Of a stretch of 64,000 bases of DNA, positions 47,284-55,791 are shown piece by piece (positions within the stretch are counted from its first letter, which is position 1; the number at the start of each line of letters is the position of its first letter). The notes below the pieces were generated by a model that saw only the letters and a list, made by a program, of their open reading frames with translations, made no database searches and was not told where the DNA came from. Origin of the DNA: Nocardia niwae NBRC 108934 = DSM 45340 (GTDB taxonomy: Bacteria > Actinomycetota > Actinomycetes > Mycobacteriales > Mycobacteriaceae); assembly GCF_001613465.1 (NCBI RefSeq), contig NZ_BDCK01000001.1, forward strand, positions 1 to 64,000, written 5' to 3'. The translations under genes were made by a program, and so were the position numbers.

Positions 47284-48312
47284 ATGGCTGCTCGAATCGC
47301 CCAGACCACCGGAGCTGAGCACACGGCGATCCTCGGGCTCGGCGTTTACCGCCCTGCTCGCGTGGTCACCAACGACGAGGTGGCAGGTCCGATCAACTCG
47401 AGCGACGAATGGATCCGGACCAGGTCGGGCATCAAGACCCGGCGGTTCGCCGACGACTCGGAGACGATTCAGAGCATGAGCGTCGCCGCCGCGCGCGGCG
47501 CGCTGGAATCGTCGGGCATCGCCGTCGACCAAGTCGATTGCGTGATCGTTGCTACATCCACCCACCTGTTGCTGACGCCGGCCGCCGCGCCGCGCATCGC
47601 CACCGAACTCGGCATGAACGGCGCCGCCGCGTTCGACGTCTCGGCCGGCTGCGCGGGCTTCTGCCACTCGATCGCGCTGGCGTCGGACCTGGTCCGGGCC
47701 GGTACCGCCCACCATGTCCTCGTGATCGGCGTGGAGAAACTGACCAACACGGTCAACCCGACCGACCGTTCCACCGCCTTCCTCTTCGCCGACGGCGCGG
47801 GCGCGGTGATCGTCGGCCCGTCCGACGAGCCGGGCATCGGACCCACCGTCTGGGGCTCGGACGGCACCCAGCACCACGCAATCCGCCAGGACAAGGACTG
47901 GATGGAGTACTTCCACGAAATCGATGAGAAGGGCCTGGACGCGGTGCGGCCCTACCTGGCCATGGAGGGCACCGCGGTGTTCCGCTGGGCCGCGCACTCG
48001 CTGGAGAAGGTGTGCCGCGATGCCATCGATCGCGCGGGATTGTCCCCCGAGGACCTGGACGCGATGATCCCGCACCAGGCCAACGGCCGGATCATCGAGA
48101 TCATGGCCCGGGTGCTGAAGTTGCCCGAGCACTGCGCGCTCGCCAACGACATCGAGGAGGCGGGCAACACCTCGGCCGCCTCGATCCCGCTGGCGATGGA
48201 GGCGCTGCTGCGCAAGGGCGAGTCGAAGCCGGGCGACACGGCATTGCTCATCGCGTTCGGCGCGGGTCTGTCCTACGCGGCACAGGTCGTGACCCTGCCC
48301 AACTGGAAGTAA
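47284..48312 (+). CDS. fabH: beta-ketoacyl-ACP synthase III
   Basis: A 342-residue condensing enzyme with the Cys-His-Asn triad: Cys123 in SAGCAGF, His in MIPHQANGRII and Asn in EEAGNTSAASIP. It catalyses the first condensation in type II fatty acid synthesis, in Corynebacteriales linking FAS-I acyl-CoA to mycolate elongation. A TAGGAGA site precedes the ATG. It is not clustered with other lipid genes here; the palindrome at 47176 may control it. A KAS III-like enzyme of secondary metabolism is the less likely alternative. Confidence 0.92.
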   Translation: MAARIAQTTGAEHTAILGLGVYRPARVVTNDEVAGPINSSDEWIRTRSGIKTRRFADDSETIQSMSVAAARGALESSGIAVDQVDCVIVATSTHLLLTPAAAPRIATELGMNGAAAFDVSAGCAGFCHSIALASDLVRAGTAHHVLVIGVEKLTNTVNPTDRSTAFLFADGAGAVIVGPSDEPGIGPTVWGSDGTQHHAIRQDKDWMEYFHEIDEKGLDAVRPYLAMEGTAVFRWAAHSLEKVCRDAIDRAGLSPEDLDAMIPHQANGRIIEIMARVLKLPEHCALANDIEEAGNTSAASIPLAMEALLRKGESKPGDTALLIAFGAGLSYAAQVVTLPNWK

Positions 48313-48411
48313 CCCCGACTGCGGAACGCCGGTCGTTCGGCGCGGTGACCAGCACGGCTGCCCGTGCCGTCACCGCGCCGAGCGCGTTCGGGGCGCGTGC
48401 CGCGACCCCGC

Positions 48412-48867
48412 TCAGGCGCCTGCTTCGACCGCGGTCTTGATGTTGCCGAGCGTCTCGTTCATGCCGCGCACCAGCGCCTCCTCGAACGGCAGCTCGCCGC
48501 CGAGCGCGGCATCGATCGCCCTGCGGGAGAACCACGTGGTGCCGTTGGGCACGTCCCGCCGTTCGATCAGCCTGGTGCCGGATTCGGTCGGCTCCAGGGT
48601 GTAGCTCCACACCGTCCGGTTCTCGTTGACCCGGAAGGCGAACGCCTGGTTCGGCTCGAACCGCACGATACGGGCGGTGGTCGGCCAGTATTTGTTGCCG
48701 TCGCGATTGAGGTTGATCGTCCAGGTACCCGCCTTCAGCGAGCCGAGCGCCACCATGCGCACGCACTGCGGGCTGAACTCCGGCATCCGCTTCAGATCGG
48801 AGACCACCGCCCACACCCGCTCCGGGGGCGCGGAGATGTCGATGCTGACTTCGAGATTTTTCGGCAA
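48412..48867 (-). CDS. SRPBCC-family (START-like) protein
   Basis: A 151-residue ligand-cavity protein of the polyketide cyclase/dehydratase-type SRPBCC superfamily: EVSIDISAPPERVWAVVSDLKRMPEFSPQC at the start and GMNETLGNIKTAVE in the last helix. Such proteins bind hydrophobic ligands. I place the start at a TTG at 48867, which has a GGAGG site five bases upstream and gives the usual N-terminus (PKNLEVSIDI); the frame is open to 48936 but without a start that fits. It converges with fabH. Confidence 0.8.
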   Translation of the reverse strand: MPKNLEVSIDISAPPERVWAVVSDLKRMPEFSPQCVRMVALGSLKAGTWTINLNRDGNKYWPTTARIVRFEPNQAFAFRVNENRTVWSYTLEPTESGTRLIERRDVPNGTTWFSRRAIDAALGGELPFEEALVRGMNETLGNIKTAVEAGA

Positions 48868-49075
48868 CGCTGCCTCCGGGATACGAGCGACGGACCGACG
48901 GCCATCTGTCCGAACGCGGTGGAACGAGTCGCGCACATCGTAGACCGGAAGACAGTTGCGTCACATTTTCGCTACTCGTGCGCCGGTCGCTGTAATGATC
49001 GGCGCACAATCGCAGATAGATCAAGCACAGACACTGCCTCCAACATTTCGGCGTCCCAACGTGAGGTGATCGGCC

Positions 49076-49273
49076 GTGAGACTGCGCTCCCTGCTACATC
49101 GGCGACCGGCGGACCAGGTTCCGCTGCTTCCCGCCGTCGAGCCCGAGGACGAGCGACGAGCGCGCGGCGCCTCGGCATTCCCGCGGCACATCCGATCGGC
49201 CGCGCAAGAAGAACGCCTGGAGCGTCTGCTCACGCCCAGTGAGCTGGATCTCGTCCTGCACCATCGGCTCTGA
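49076..49273 (+). CDS. possible small basic protein
   Basis: A 65-codon frame with a GTG start and AGGTGAT eight bases upstream, encoding a charged peptide rich in Arg and Leu with no recognised family. It lies 53 bases before the response-regulator gene on the same strand. Evidence is limited to the ribosome-binding site and codon use; it could equally be leader sequence. Confidence 0.35.
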   Translation: MRLRSLLHRRPADQVPLLPAVEPEDERRARGASAFPRHIRSAAQEERLERLLTPSELDLVLHHRL

Positions 49274-49326
49274 GCCCTGCGCGAACGCCCACGACAGACG
49301 GCGCCGCGAGGCTCCATACTCGTCAG

Positions 49327-50994
49327 GTGACTTCACCCGCTGCTACGAAACCGGCCATCCTGAGCGTCGACGACGACCCGGGGGTGTCCCGGGCAGTCGT
49401 GCGCGACCTGCGCCGCCGCTACGGCGCCGACTACCGGATTCTGCGCGCGGAATCGGGAGCCCAGGCGCTCGACGCGCTGCGCGAGATGAAGTTGCGCGGG
49501 CAGCCCGTCGCGGTCCTGATCGCCGACTACCGGATGCCGGGCATGGACGGCATCGAATTCCTGGAGCAGGCGATGGACCTGCACCCCTACGCGCGCCGCG
49601 TGCTGCTGACCGCTTACGCCGACACCAACGCCGCGATCGACGCGATCAATGTCGTCGATCTGGACCATTACCTGCTCAAGCCGTGGGACCCGCCGGAGGA
49701 GAAGCTCTATCCGGTGCTGGACGGGTTGCTGGACGCCTGGCGCAGCAGTGACCACCGGCCGGTCACCGAGACCAAGGTGATCGGCAATCGGTGGTCGCCG
49801 CGGTCGTCGCAGGTGCGCGAATTCCTCGCGCGCAACCAGCTGCCCTACCGCTGGTACCTGGCCGACGAGCCCGAGGGAGCGCGGTTGCTGGAGGCGGCGG
49901 GCGCCGATCCCGACCGCTGTCCGGTGGTGATCACCTCGGCGGGCGAGGCGCTCGTGCAGCCCTCCGACAGCGAACTGGCCCAGAACGTGGGCTTGACCGT
50001 CGATCCGGCGGGCGAGTTCTACGACTTGATCGTGGTCGGCGGCGGTCCCGCCGGTCTCGGCGCGGCGGTCTACGGCGCGTCCGAGGGTCTGCGCACCGTG
50101 CTGGTGGAGCGGACGGCCACCGGCGGGCAGGCGGGGCAGAGTTCGCGCATCGAGAACTATCTCGGGTTCCCCGACGGCCTGTCGGGTGCGCAACTGGCCG
50201 ACCGGGCCCGGCGGCAGGCGGCGAAATTCGGCGCCGAGGTGATCACCACACGTGAGGTGGTGGGACTCGAGGTGCAGGGGTCGGCGCGTACCGTGCGGTT
50301 CGCCGACGGCGGCAGCCTGTGCGCGCACACCGTGATCATCGCGACCGGCGTCGACTACCGCCGCCACCCGGCGCGGGGCGTCGACGACTTCACCGGGCGC
50401 GGCGTCTACTACGGTTCGGCCATGACCGAGGCGTCCGAGTGCGCCGATCACGAGGTCTACATCGTGGGCGGCGCGAACTCCGCGGGCCAGGCGGCGGTGT
50501 TTTTGTCCCGCAACGCGCGCACCGTGCACTTGGTGGTCCGTGCGGAGTCGCTGGAACAGTCGATGTCGCACTACCTCATCCAGCAGATCGCGCAGATTCC
50601 GAACATCGAGGTGCACACCGGCACCGAGGTGATCGCCGCCGAGGGTGACGACCACTTGCAGCAGATCGTGCTGCGCGACAACCGGACCGGCGCCGAGGAG
50701 AAGGCCGACGCGGAGCGGCTGTTCCTGTTCATCGGCGCCGCGCCGCAGACCGATTGGCTCGACGGCGTGGTCATCCGGGACAGCGCCGGGTACGTGCTCG
50801 CCGGGCCGGACCTGATGGTCGACGGCGCGCGCCCCACCGGCTGGGAACTGTCCCGGCCACCGCATCATCTCGAGACGAGCGTGCCCGGCGTGTTCGTGGC
50901 GGGCGACGTGCACGCCGAATCGGCCAAGCGCGTCGCCTCCGCCGTGGGCGAGGGCGCCATGGCCGTCATGCTCGTGCACCGCTATCTCGCCTAA
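49327..50994 (+). CDS. response regulator fused to Grx-like and thioredoxin-reductase-like flavoprotein domains
   Basis: A 555-residue fusion. Residues about 8-135 form a receiver domain with the acidic pocket D15-D17, phospho-acceptor Asp67 (IADYRMPGMDG), Thr95 and Lys118. Residues about 149-225 have a glutaredoxin-like beta-alpha-beta pattern in which the usual CPxC is SPRS. Residues about 232-555 are a thioredoxin-reductase-like FAD/NAD(P) protein with GGGPAGLG at 238-245 and a second Rossmann motif GGANSAGQAA, but the active-site CxxC is absent (GRGVYYGSAMTEASEC). It starts the three-gene module with a histidine kinase and a UBP zinc finger. The output is presumably electron transfer, not transcription. 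The GTG has no strong ribosome-binding site. Confidence 0.88.
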   Translation: MTSPAATKPAILSVDDDPGVSRAVVRDLRRRYGADYRILRAESGAQALDALREMKLRGQPVAVLIADYRMPGMDGIEFLEQAMDLHPYARRVLLTAYADTNAAIDAINVVDLDHYLLKPWDPPEEKLYPVLDGLLDAWRSSDHRPVTETKVIGNRWSPRSSQVREFLARNQLPYRWYLADEPEGARLLEAAGADPDRCPVVITSAGEALVQPSDSELAQNVGLTVDPAGEFYDLIVVGGGPAGLGAAVYGASEGLRTVLVERTATGGQAGQSSRIENYLGFPDGLSGAQLADRARRQAAKFGAEVITTREVVGLEVQGSARTVRFADGGSLCAHTVIIATGVDYRRHPARGVDDFTGRGVYYGSAMTEASECADHEVYIVGGANSAGQAAVFLSRNARTVHLVVRAESLEQSMSHYLIQQIAQIPNIEVHTGTEVIAAEGDDHLQQIVLRDNRTGAEEKADAERLFLFIGAAPQTDWLDGVVIRDSAGYVLAGPDLMVDGARPTGWELSRPPHHLETSVPGVFVAGDVHAESAKRVASAVGEGAMAVMLVHRYLA

Positions 50995-51008
50995 CCAGGA
51001 GGCCGCAG

Positions 51009-52502
51009 ATGACTTCGAACCAGACCGCGGACCGCAGCAGCCGGTCGGTGTGCGATCCCGCCGAGCTGCGCAGCCTGTTCCTGTTCGAGAAACTGACCGA
51101 CGAGCAGCTGGAATGGCTGTGCGCCGACGGGCGGATCGAGACCATCCAACCCGGGCTGGTCTTCCGCGAGGGCGATCCGGCCACGTGCTTGTACGTGCTG
51201 ATGGACGGCGAGGTGGTGCTCACCAAGCAGTCGGCAGGCGCGGAGATCGAGCTGGTGCGCACGGAGCACCGCGGTTCCTACGCGGGCGCTTGGACGTCCT
51301 ACATCGGCGACAAGGTCGAGCAGACCTACAACGGGACGATGCAGGTGACACGACCGTCCCGGTTCTACGTGCTGGACGCCGAGGTCTTCGCCCGGATGAT
51401 GCACGAATGGTTCCCGATGGCCGTGCACCTGCTGGAGGGCGTGTTCTTCGGCAATCGCAACACCAACGCGCGCATCGGTGAGCGGGAACGGCTGCTGGCG
51501 CTCGGTTCGCTGTCAGCGGGGCTCACCCACGAGCTGAACAATCCGGCCGCCGCCGCGGTACGCGCCACCTCGGGGCTGCGCGAGCGGGTCGCCGGCATGC
51601 GGCACAAGCTCGCCATGATCGCGGAAGGCAAGTTCGATCCGTCGTCGCTGGGCGCGTTGGTGCGCCTGCAGGAGGAGGCGGCCGCCCAGGTCGCGAAGGC
51701 GCCGGAGCTCACGCCGATGGAGGCCGCCGACCGCGAGGATCTGCTCGGGGAGTGGCTCGAGGAGCACGGGATCAGCGACGGCTGGAACCTCGCGCCGAAC
51801 TTCGTGCAGGCCGGATTCGACACCGACTGGCTGGAACGGGTGGCCGCCACCCTGGAGGGCTCGCCGGAGCAGGTGTTCCAAGGGGCCATCCGCTGGCTGA
51901 ACTACACCATCGAGACCGAGCTGCTGATGAACGAGATCGCGGATTCGACGACCCGCATCTCGTCGCTGGTCGGGGCGGCCAAGCAGTACTCGCAGATGGA
52001 CCGGGCGCCGTTCCAGGTGGTCGACATCCACGAACTGCTGGACAGCACGCTGGTGATGCTCAGCCGCAAGATCGGCGACGGCGTGCACGTCGTCAAGGAG
52101 TACGACCGGACGCTGCCGCAGGTGCCGTGCTTCGCGGCCGAACTCAACCAGGTGTGGACCAACCTGATCGACAACGCGGTGTACGCGATGAACGGCGAGG
52201 GTACGCTGACCATCCGCACCAGGCACGAGAACGATTGCGCGGTCGTGGAGATCGGCGACACCGGGCCGGGCATCGCCCCGGAGGCCCGCAACCGGATCTT
52301 CGAACCGTTCTTCACCACCAAGCCGATGGGCGAGGGCACCGGCTTGGGGCTGGACATCTCGTTCCGGATCGTGGTCAACAAACACAACGGCGACATCCGG
52401 GTGGACTCCGAGCCGGGCGACACCAAGTTCACCGTCTGGCTGCCGCTGCACCGCCCCGACCAGGAGCCGGTCGCCGCCATCGACACGGAAGGGCAGTCAT
52501 GA
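51009..52502 (+). CDS. histidine kinase with N-terminal cyclic-nucleotide-binding-like domain
   Basis: A 497-residue cytoplasmic sensor kinase. The cNMP-binding-like barrel covers about residues 18-140; its phosphate-binding cassette is degenerate (RGSYAGAWTSYIGD in place of FGE-x-A-L with an Arg), so cyclic nucleotide binding is doubtful. The H-box is SLSAGLTHELNNPAAAA (His174). About 120 residues then separate it from the second DHp helix (ISSLVGAAKQYSQMD, near 316). The ATPase has the N-box LNQVWTNLIDNAVYAM, G1 DTGPGIAP and G2 GTGLGLDIS. AGGAGG precedes the ATG six bases upstream. It probably phosphorylates the fused response regulator. Confidence 0.9.
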   Translation: MTSNQTADRSSRSVCDPAELRSLFLFEKLTDEQLEWLCADGRIETIQPGLVFREGDPATCLYVLMDGEVVLTKQSAGAEIELVRTEHRGSYAGAWTSYIGDKVEQTYNGTMQVTRPSRFYVLDAEVFARMMHEWFPMAVHLLEGVFFGNRNTNARIGERERLLALGSLSAGLTHELNNPAAAAVRATSGLRERVAGMRHKLAMIAEGKFDPSSLGALVRLQEEAAAQVAKAPELTPMEAADREDLLGEWLEEHGISDGWNLAPNFVQAGFDTDWLERVAATLEGSPEQVFQGAIRWLNYTIETELLMNEIADSTTRISSLVGAAKQYSQMDRAPFQVVDIHELLDSTLVMLSRKIGDGVHVVKEYDRTLPQVPCFAAELNQVWTNLIDNAVYAMNGEGTLTIRTRHENDCAVVEIGDTGPGIAPEARNRIFEPFFTTKPMGEGTGLGLDISFRIVVNKHNGDIRVDSEPGDTKFTVWLPLHRPDQEPVAAIDTEGQS

Positions 52503-52852
52503 CCGAGCGACTCGCGGGCATCGACCCCGCGGTACCACCCAGCGGCCCCGGTTGCCTGGAGTGCGAGCAGAACTCCGGCTGGTGGGTGCATCTGCGCCGC
52601 TGCGCCCAGTGCGGGCACGTCGGCTGCTGCGACACCTCGCCCGCGCAGCACGCCACCGCCCACGCCAAGAGCACCGGTCATCCGTTCATCCAGAGTTTCG
52701 AGCCGGGCGAGGACTGGTTCTACAACTTCGAGACCGAAGAGATGTACACGGGCGGACCGGAATTGGCGCCACCGCACAGTCACCCCGCCGATCAAGGCGT
52801 GCCGGGTCCGCGCGAACGGGTGCCAGAGGATTGGCAGGCACACATCCACTGA
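52499..52852 (+). CDS. UBP-type zinc finger protein
   Basis: A 117-residue protein that is essentially one ZnF-UBP domain. The zinc ligands are visible as C19-x2-C22, C35-x2-C38, C43, and His51/His55/His61 (QHATAHAKSTGH), followed by the HPFIQSF and DWFYNFETEEMY segments. In eukaryotes this fold reads the free C-terminal Gly-Gly of ubiquitin; the bacterial partner is unknown. The ATG overlaps the kinase stop (ATGA), so it is translationally coupled to the kinase and belongs to the same signalling unit. The tail is proline- and histidine-rich. Confidence 0.9.
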   Translation: MTERLAGIDPAVPPSGPGCLECEQNSGWWVHLRRCAQCGHVGCCDTSPAQHATAHAKSTGHPFIQSFEPGEDWFYNFETEEMYTGGPELAPPHSHPADQGVPGPRERVPEDWQAHIH

Positions 52853-52923
52853 ACCGCGAGAACCGGTACGCTGCTGCGGACGCCGGGCCTCCGGCACCAC
52901 GATCCACCCGGGGAAAGCACGGT

Positions 52924-53364
52924 ATGAAACGAACTTCCGCCATCGTCCTGATCGCCGGGACGGTGGGTTTCCTGCTGGCAGGCTGCGGCGGAGGGGACGA
53001 GTCCACCGACGCGAACGGATTGCGCAAGGGCTCCGCCAGCGCGACCACGTCCGCCTCGGCACCGCGCACCACGACCGCACCCGGCACCGCGACGCCGACC
53101 GCCACGGCCGACACCGACGCACCGGCCACGACGAAGCAGCGCGACTCCGCCCTCGGCCCGGCGTCCAGCACCACCTGCGGTGAGTTCCGGAAGCTCGACA
53201 GCGACCAGGAGAAAGCGCTGATCGAGCAGATCCTCGCGGAGAACCCCGGTGGCCCGTTCGACGGCAGCCCGAATGTCGCGCTGGGGACGGCCAAGCTCGT
53301 GTGCCTGTCGCCGAGCGTCGCCGACACCTCGGTCGCCGTCGCGGCCGGAATCGCGAAGAAGTAG
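52924..53364 (+). CDS. small lipoprotein
   Basis: A 146-residue lipoprotein: signal peptide with lipobox L-L-A-G-C (Cys near residue 21), then a Thr/Ala/Ser/Pro-rich low-complexity linker (about 35-75), and a small domain with two cysteines (TTCGEFRKLDSDQEKALIEQIL ... LVCLSP) that looks like the HdeA-like fold found in actinobacterial lipoproteins. The function is unknown. It follows the zinc-finger gene by 71 bases on the same strand; whether it belongs to that module is unclear. Confidence 0.75.
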   Translation: MKRTSAIVLIAGTVGFLLAGCGGGDESTDANGLRKGSASATTSASAPRTTTAPGTATPTATADTDAPATTKQRDSALGPASSTTCGEFRKLDSDQEKALIEQILAENPGGPFDGSPNVALGTAKLVCLSPSVADTSVAVAAGIAKK

Positions 53365-53406
53365 CCGGGGGTTCGTCGTCCGCGTCCGATTCCGGGATGA
53401 CGAACC

Positions 53407-55668
53407 GTGACCGAGGGCGGGCTCGCGCGGCAGAATGGCACAGTGGCAGAACTGGCACTCACCGCCCGCCTGAATCCTTCGGCCGCCGACGCCCGCCGCG
53501 GCGTAGTCCGGCTGCATCCCGAAGCGCTGACCGCGCTCGGGTTGCGGGAATGGGATGGGGTCATGCTGGTCGGCTCCCGGCGCACGGCCGCGGTCGTCGG
53601 CGTCGCCCGTCCGGGCACGCCCGCCGGATTCGCCCTGCTCGACGACGTCACGCTGTCCAATGCCGGGCTGCGCGAGGATGCGACGGTGGTGATCTCCCCC
53701 GCGACCGTCTACGGCGCGAAACAGATCACCGTGAGCGGCTCGGTGCACGCCACCCGCACGATTCCGGCCGCGACGCTGCGGCAGGCGCTGCTCGGGAAGG
53801 TCGTCACGGTCGGCGACGCGGTCTCCCTGCTGCCGCGCGACCTCGGCCCCGACATCAGTTCCACGGCCGCCACCCAGGCGCTGTCGCGCACCTTCGGCAT
53901 CGCCTGGACCACGGAATTGCTCACCGTCACCGCCACCGATCCGCGCGGCCCGGTGAGCGTACAGCCGAACACCGCCGTGGTCTGGGGCGCGGGCGCGGTC
54001 GCCGCGCGAGACGCTCCCGCCTCGGCCGCGGCGTCGCTCGCGGCCGGCGCGACGGCCCCCGGCGACAGCGCCGACGGCGCGGCGACCCGGACCACGCCGC
54101 CCGGGGACATGCCGAGCGTCTCGGTCGAAGACTTGGCGGGCGCGCGCAGCCAGGCCGCGAAGCTCGGCGAATGGCTCAGCCTCGCCCTCGACGAGCCCGA
54201 ATTGCTGCGCACGCTGGGCGCCAGACCGCATCTCGGCGTGCTGATCACCGGCCCGGCCGGCGTCGGCAAGACCACACTGGCCCGCGCGGTCGCGGCGCCG
54301 CGGCGCGTGGTGGAACTGGACGGCCCCACCATCGGGGCGGCCGAGAGCGGCGCGCGGCTGCGCGAGGTCGCCGAAGCGGTGGCCGACATCGGCTGCGGCA
54401 AGGGCGGCGTCCTTTTGATCACCGACATCGACGCGCTGCTGCCCGCCGACGCCGAACCGGTCGCCACGCTCATCCTGGACCAGCTGCGCGCCGCGATCGC
54501 CGAACCCTCCGTCGCGTTCCTCGCGACCACGGCGCACCCCGCCGGGATCGACCAGCGTCTGCGCGCGCCCGATCTGTGCGACCGCGAGCTCGCGTTGCCG
54601 CTGCCCACCGCGGCCGTGCGTAAGGCCCTACTGGAACATCTGCTGCGCCGGGTGCCGACCGCGGAGTTGAAGCTCGAGGAGATCGCGGCGCGCACCCCCG
54701 GATTCGTGGTCTCCGATCTGGCGGCGCTGTGCCGGGAGGCCGCGTTACGCGCGGCGTCGCGGGCCAGGGAGAACGGCGAGCCGCAGCTCACCCAGCCCGA
54801 CCTGCTCGGCGCGCTCGAGGTCATCCGGCCGCTGTCGCGCTCCGGCATGGAGGAACTCGCCATCGGCAGCCTGAGTCTCGACGACGTCGGCGACATGGCG
54901 GAAACCAAGCAGGCGCTGACCGAGGCGGTGCTGTGGCCGCTGCGCCACCCCGACTCCTTCGCTCGCCTCGGCATCGAGCCGCCGCGCGGGGTGCTGCTCT
55001 ACGGCCCGCCCGGCTGCGGCAAGACCTTCCTCGTGCGCGCGCTGGCCGGCAGCGGTCAGCTCAGCGTGCACGCGGTCAAAGGCGCGGAGTTGCTGGATCG
55101 GTGGGTCGGCTCGTCGGAGCGGGCGGTGCGCGAATTGTTCCAGCGCGCTCGCGATTCCGCGCCCTCGCTGATCTTCCTCGACGAGGTGGACGCCCTGGCC
55201 CCGCGTCGCGGACAGAGCGCCGACGCGGGCGTCGGCGACCGTGTGGTCGCCGCGCTGCTCACCGAACTCGACGGTGTGGAGCCGCTGCGCGACGTGGTGG
55301 TCCTGGGCGCGACCAACCGGCCGGAGCTGATAGATCCAGCGCTGTTGCGCCCGGGCAGGCTCGAACGGCTGGTCTATGTCCCGCCGCCGGACGCCGACGC
55401 CCGGCGGGAGATCCTGCACACCGCTGGCCGCGCCGTGCCGCTGGCCGACGACGTCGACCTCGACACGCTCGCGGGAGAACTGGAGGGCTACTCCGCCGCC
55501 GACTGCGCGGCGCTGCTGCGCGAGTCCGCGCTCGCGGCAATGCGCCGGGACGTGCACGCCGCCGACGTCACCGCGGCCGACGTGCTGGCCGCCCAGGCGG
55601 TGGTACGGCCCTCGCTGGACCCGGCGCAGATCGACACGTTGCGCCGGTACGCGGAAAGTCGCGGCTAG
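53407..55668 (+). CDS. tandem AAA+ ATPase, Cdc48/VAT-like (Rv0435c type)
   Basis: A 753-residue protein: N-terminal double-psi barrel-type substrate domain (about residues 15-215), a first AAA module (Walker A GPAGVGKTT near 283, Walker B LLITDIDAL, less conserved) and a second, canonical AAA module (Walker A GPPGCGKTF near 536, Walker B LIFLDEVDAL, SRH with ATNRPELIDPALLRPGRL). It is a homologue of mycobacterial Rv0435c and related to Cdc48/p97 unfoldases. It may act in protein quality control; its neighbours in mycobacteria are likewise pssA/psd. The GTG at 53407 or the GTG at 53443 could be the start; neither has a clear site. Confidence 0.92.
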   Translation: MTEGGLARQNGTVAELALTARLNPSAADARRGVVRLHPEALTALGLREWDGVMLVGSRRTAAVVGVARPGTPAGFALLDDVTLSNAGLREDATVVISPATVYGAKQITVSGSVHATRTIPAATLRQALLGKVVTVGDAVSLLPRDLGPDISSTAATQALSRTFGIAWTTELLTVTATDPRGPVSVQPNTAVVWGAGAVAARDAPASAAASLAAGATAPGDSADGAATRTTPPGDMPSVSVEDLAGARSQAAKLGEWLSLALDEPELLRTLGARPHLGVLITGPAGVGKTTLARAVAAPRRVVELDGPTIGAAESGARLREVAEAVADIGCGKGGVLLITDIDALLPADAEPVATLILDQLRAAIAEPSVAFLATTAHPAGIDQRLRAPDLCDRELALPLPTAAVRKALLEHLLRRVPTAELKLEEIAARTPGFVVSDLAALCREAALRAASRARENGEPQLTQPDLLGALEVIRPLSRSGMEELAIGSLSLDDVGDMAETKQALTEAVLWPLRHPDSFARLGIEPPRGVLLYGPPGCGKTFLVRALAGSGQLSVHAVKGAELLDRWVGSSERAVRELFQRARDSAPSLIFLDEVDALAPRRGQSADAGVGDRVVAALLTELDGVEPLRDVVVLGATNRPELIDPALLRPGRLERLVYVPPPDADARREILHTAGRAVPLADDVDLDTLAGELEGYSAADCAALLRESALAAMRRDVHAADVTAADVLAAQAVVRPSLDPAQIDTLRRYAESRG

Positions 55669-55791
55669 ACGGTCTCCTCAGCCAATCTCTGGTAAATCGG
55701 CTTACGCCGCATTTTTCGCGCGGGAGACATTTTTGGGCGAATCATCGGCAATCACAAGATCGCGCCCGTGCCCCGGGTATGTTCGACAACC

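Noticed and set aside
49094..49336. An 80-codon minus-strand frame before the response-regulator fusion
   Set aside because: It overlaps the promoter region of that gene, has no ribosome-binding site and no recognisable pattern.
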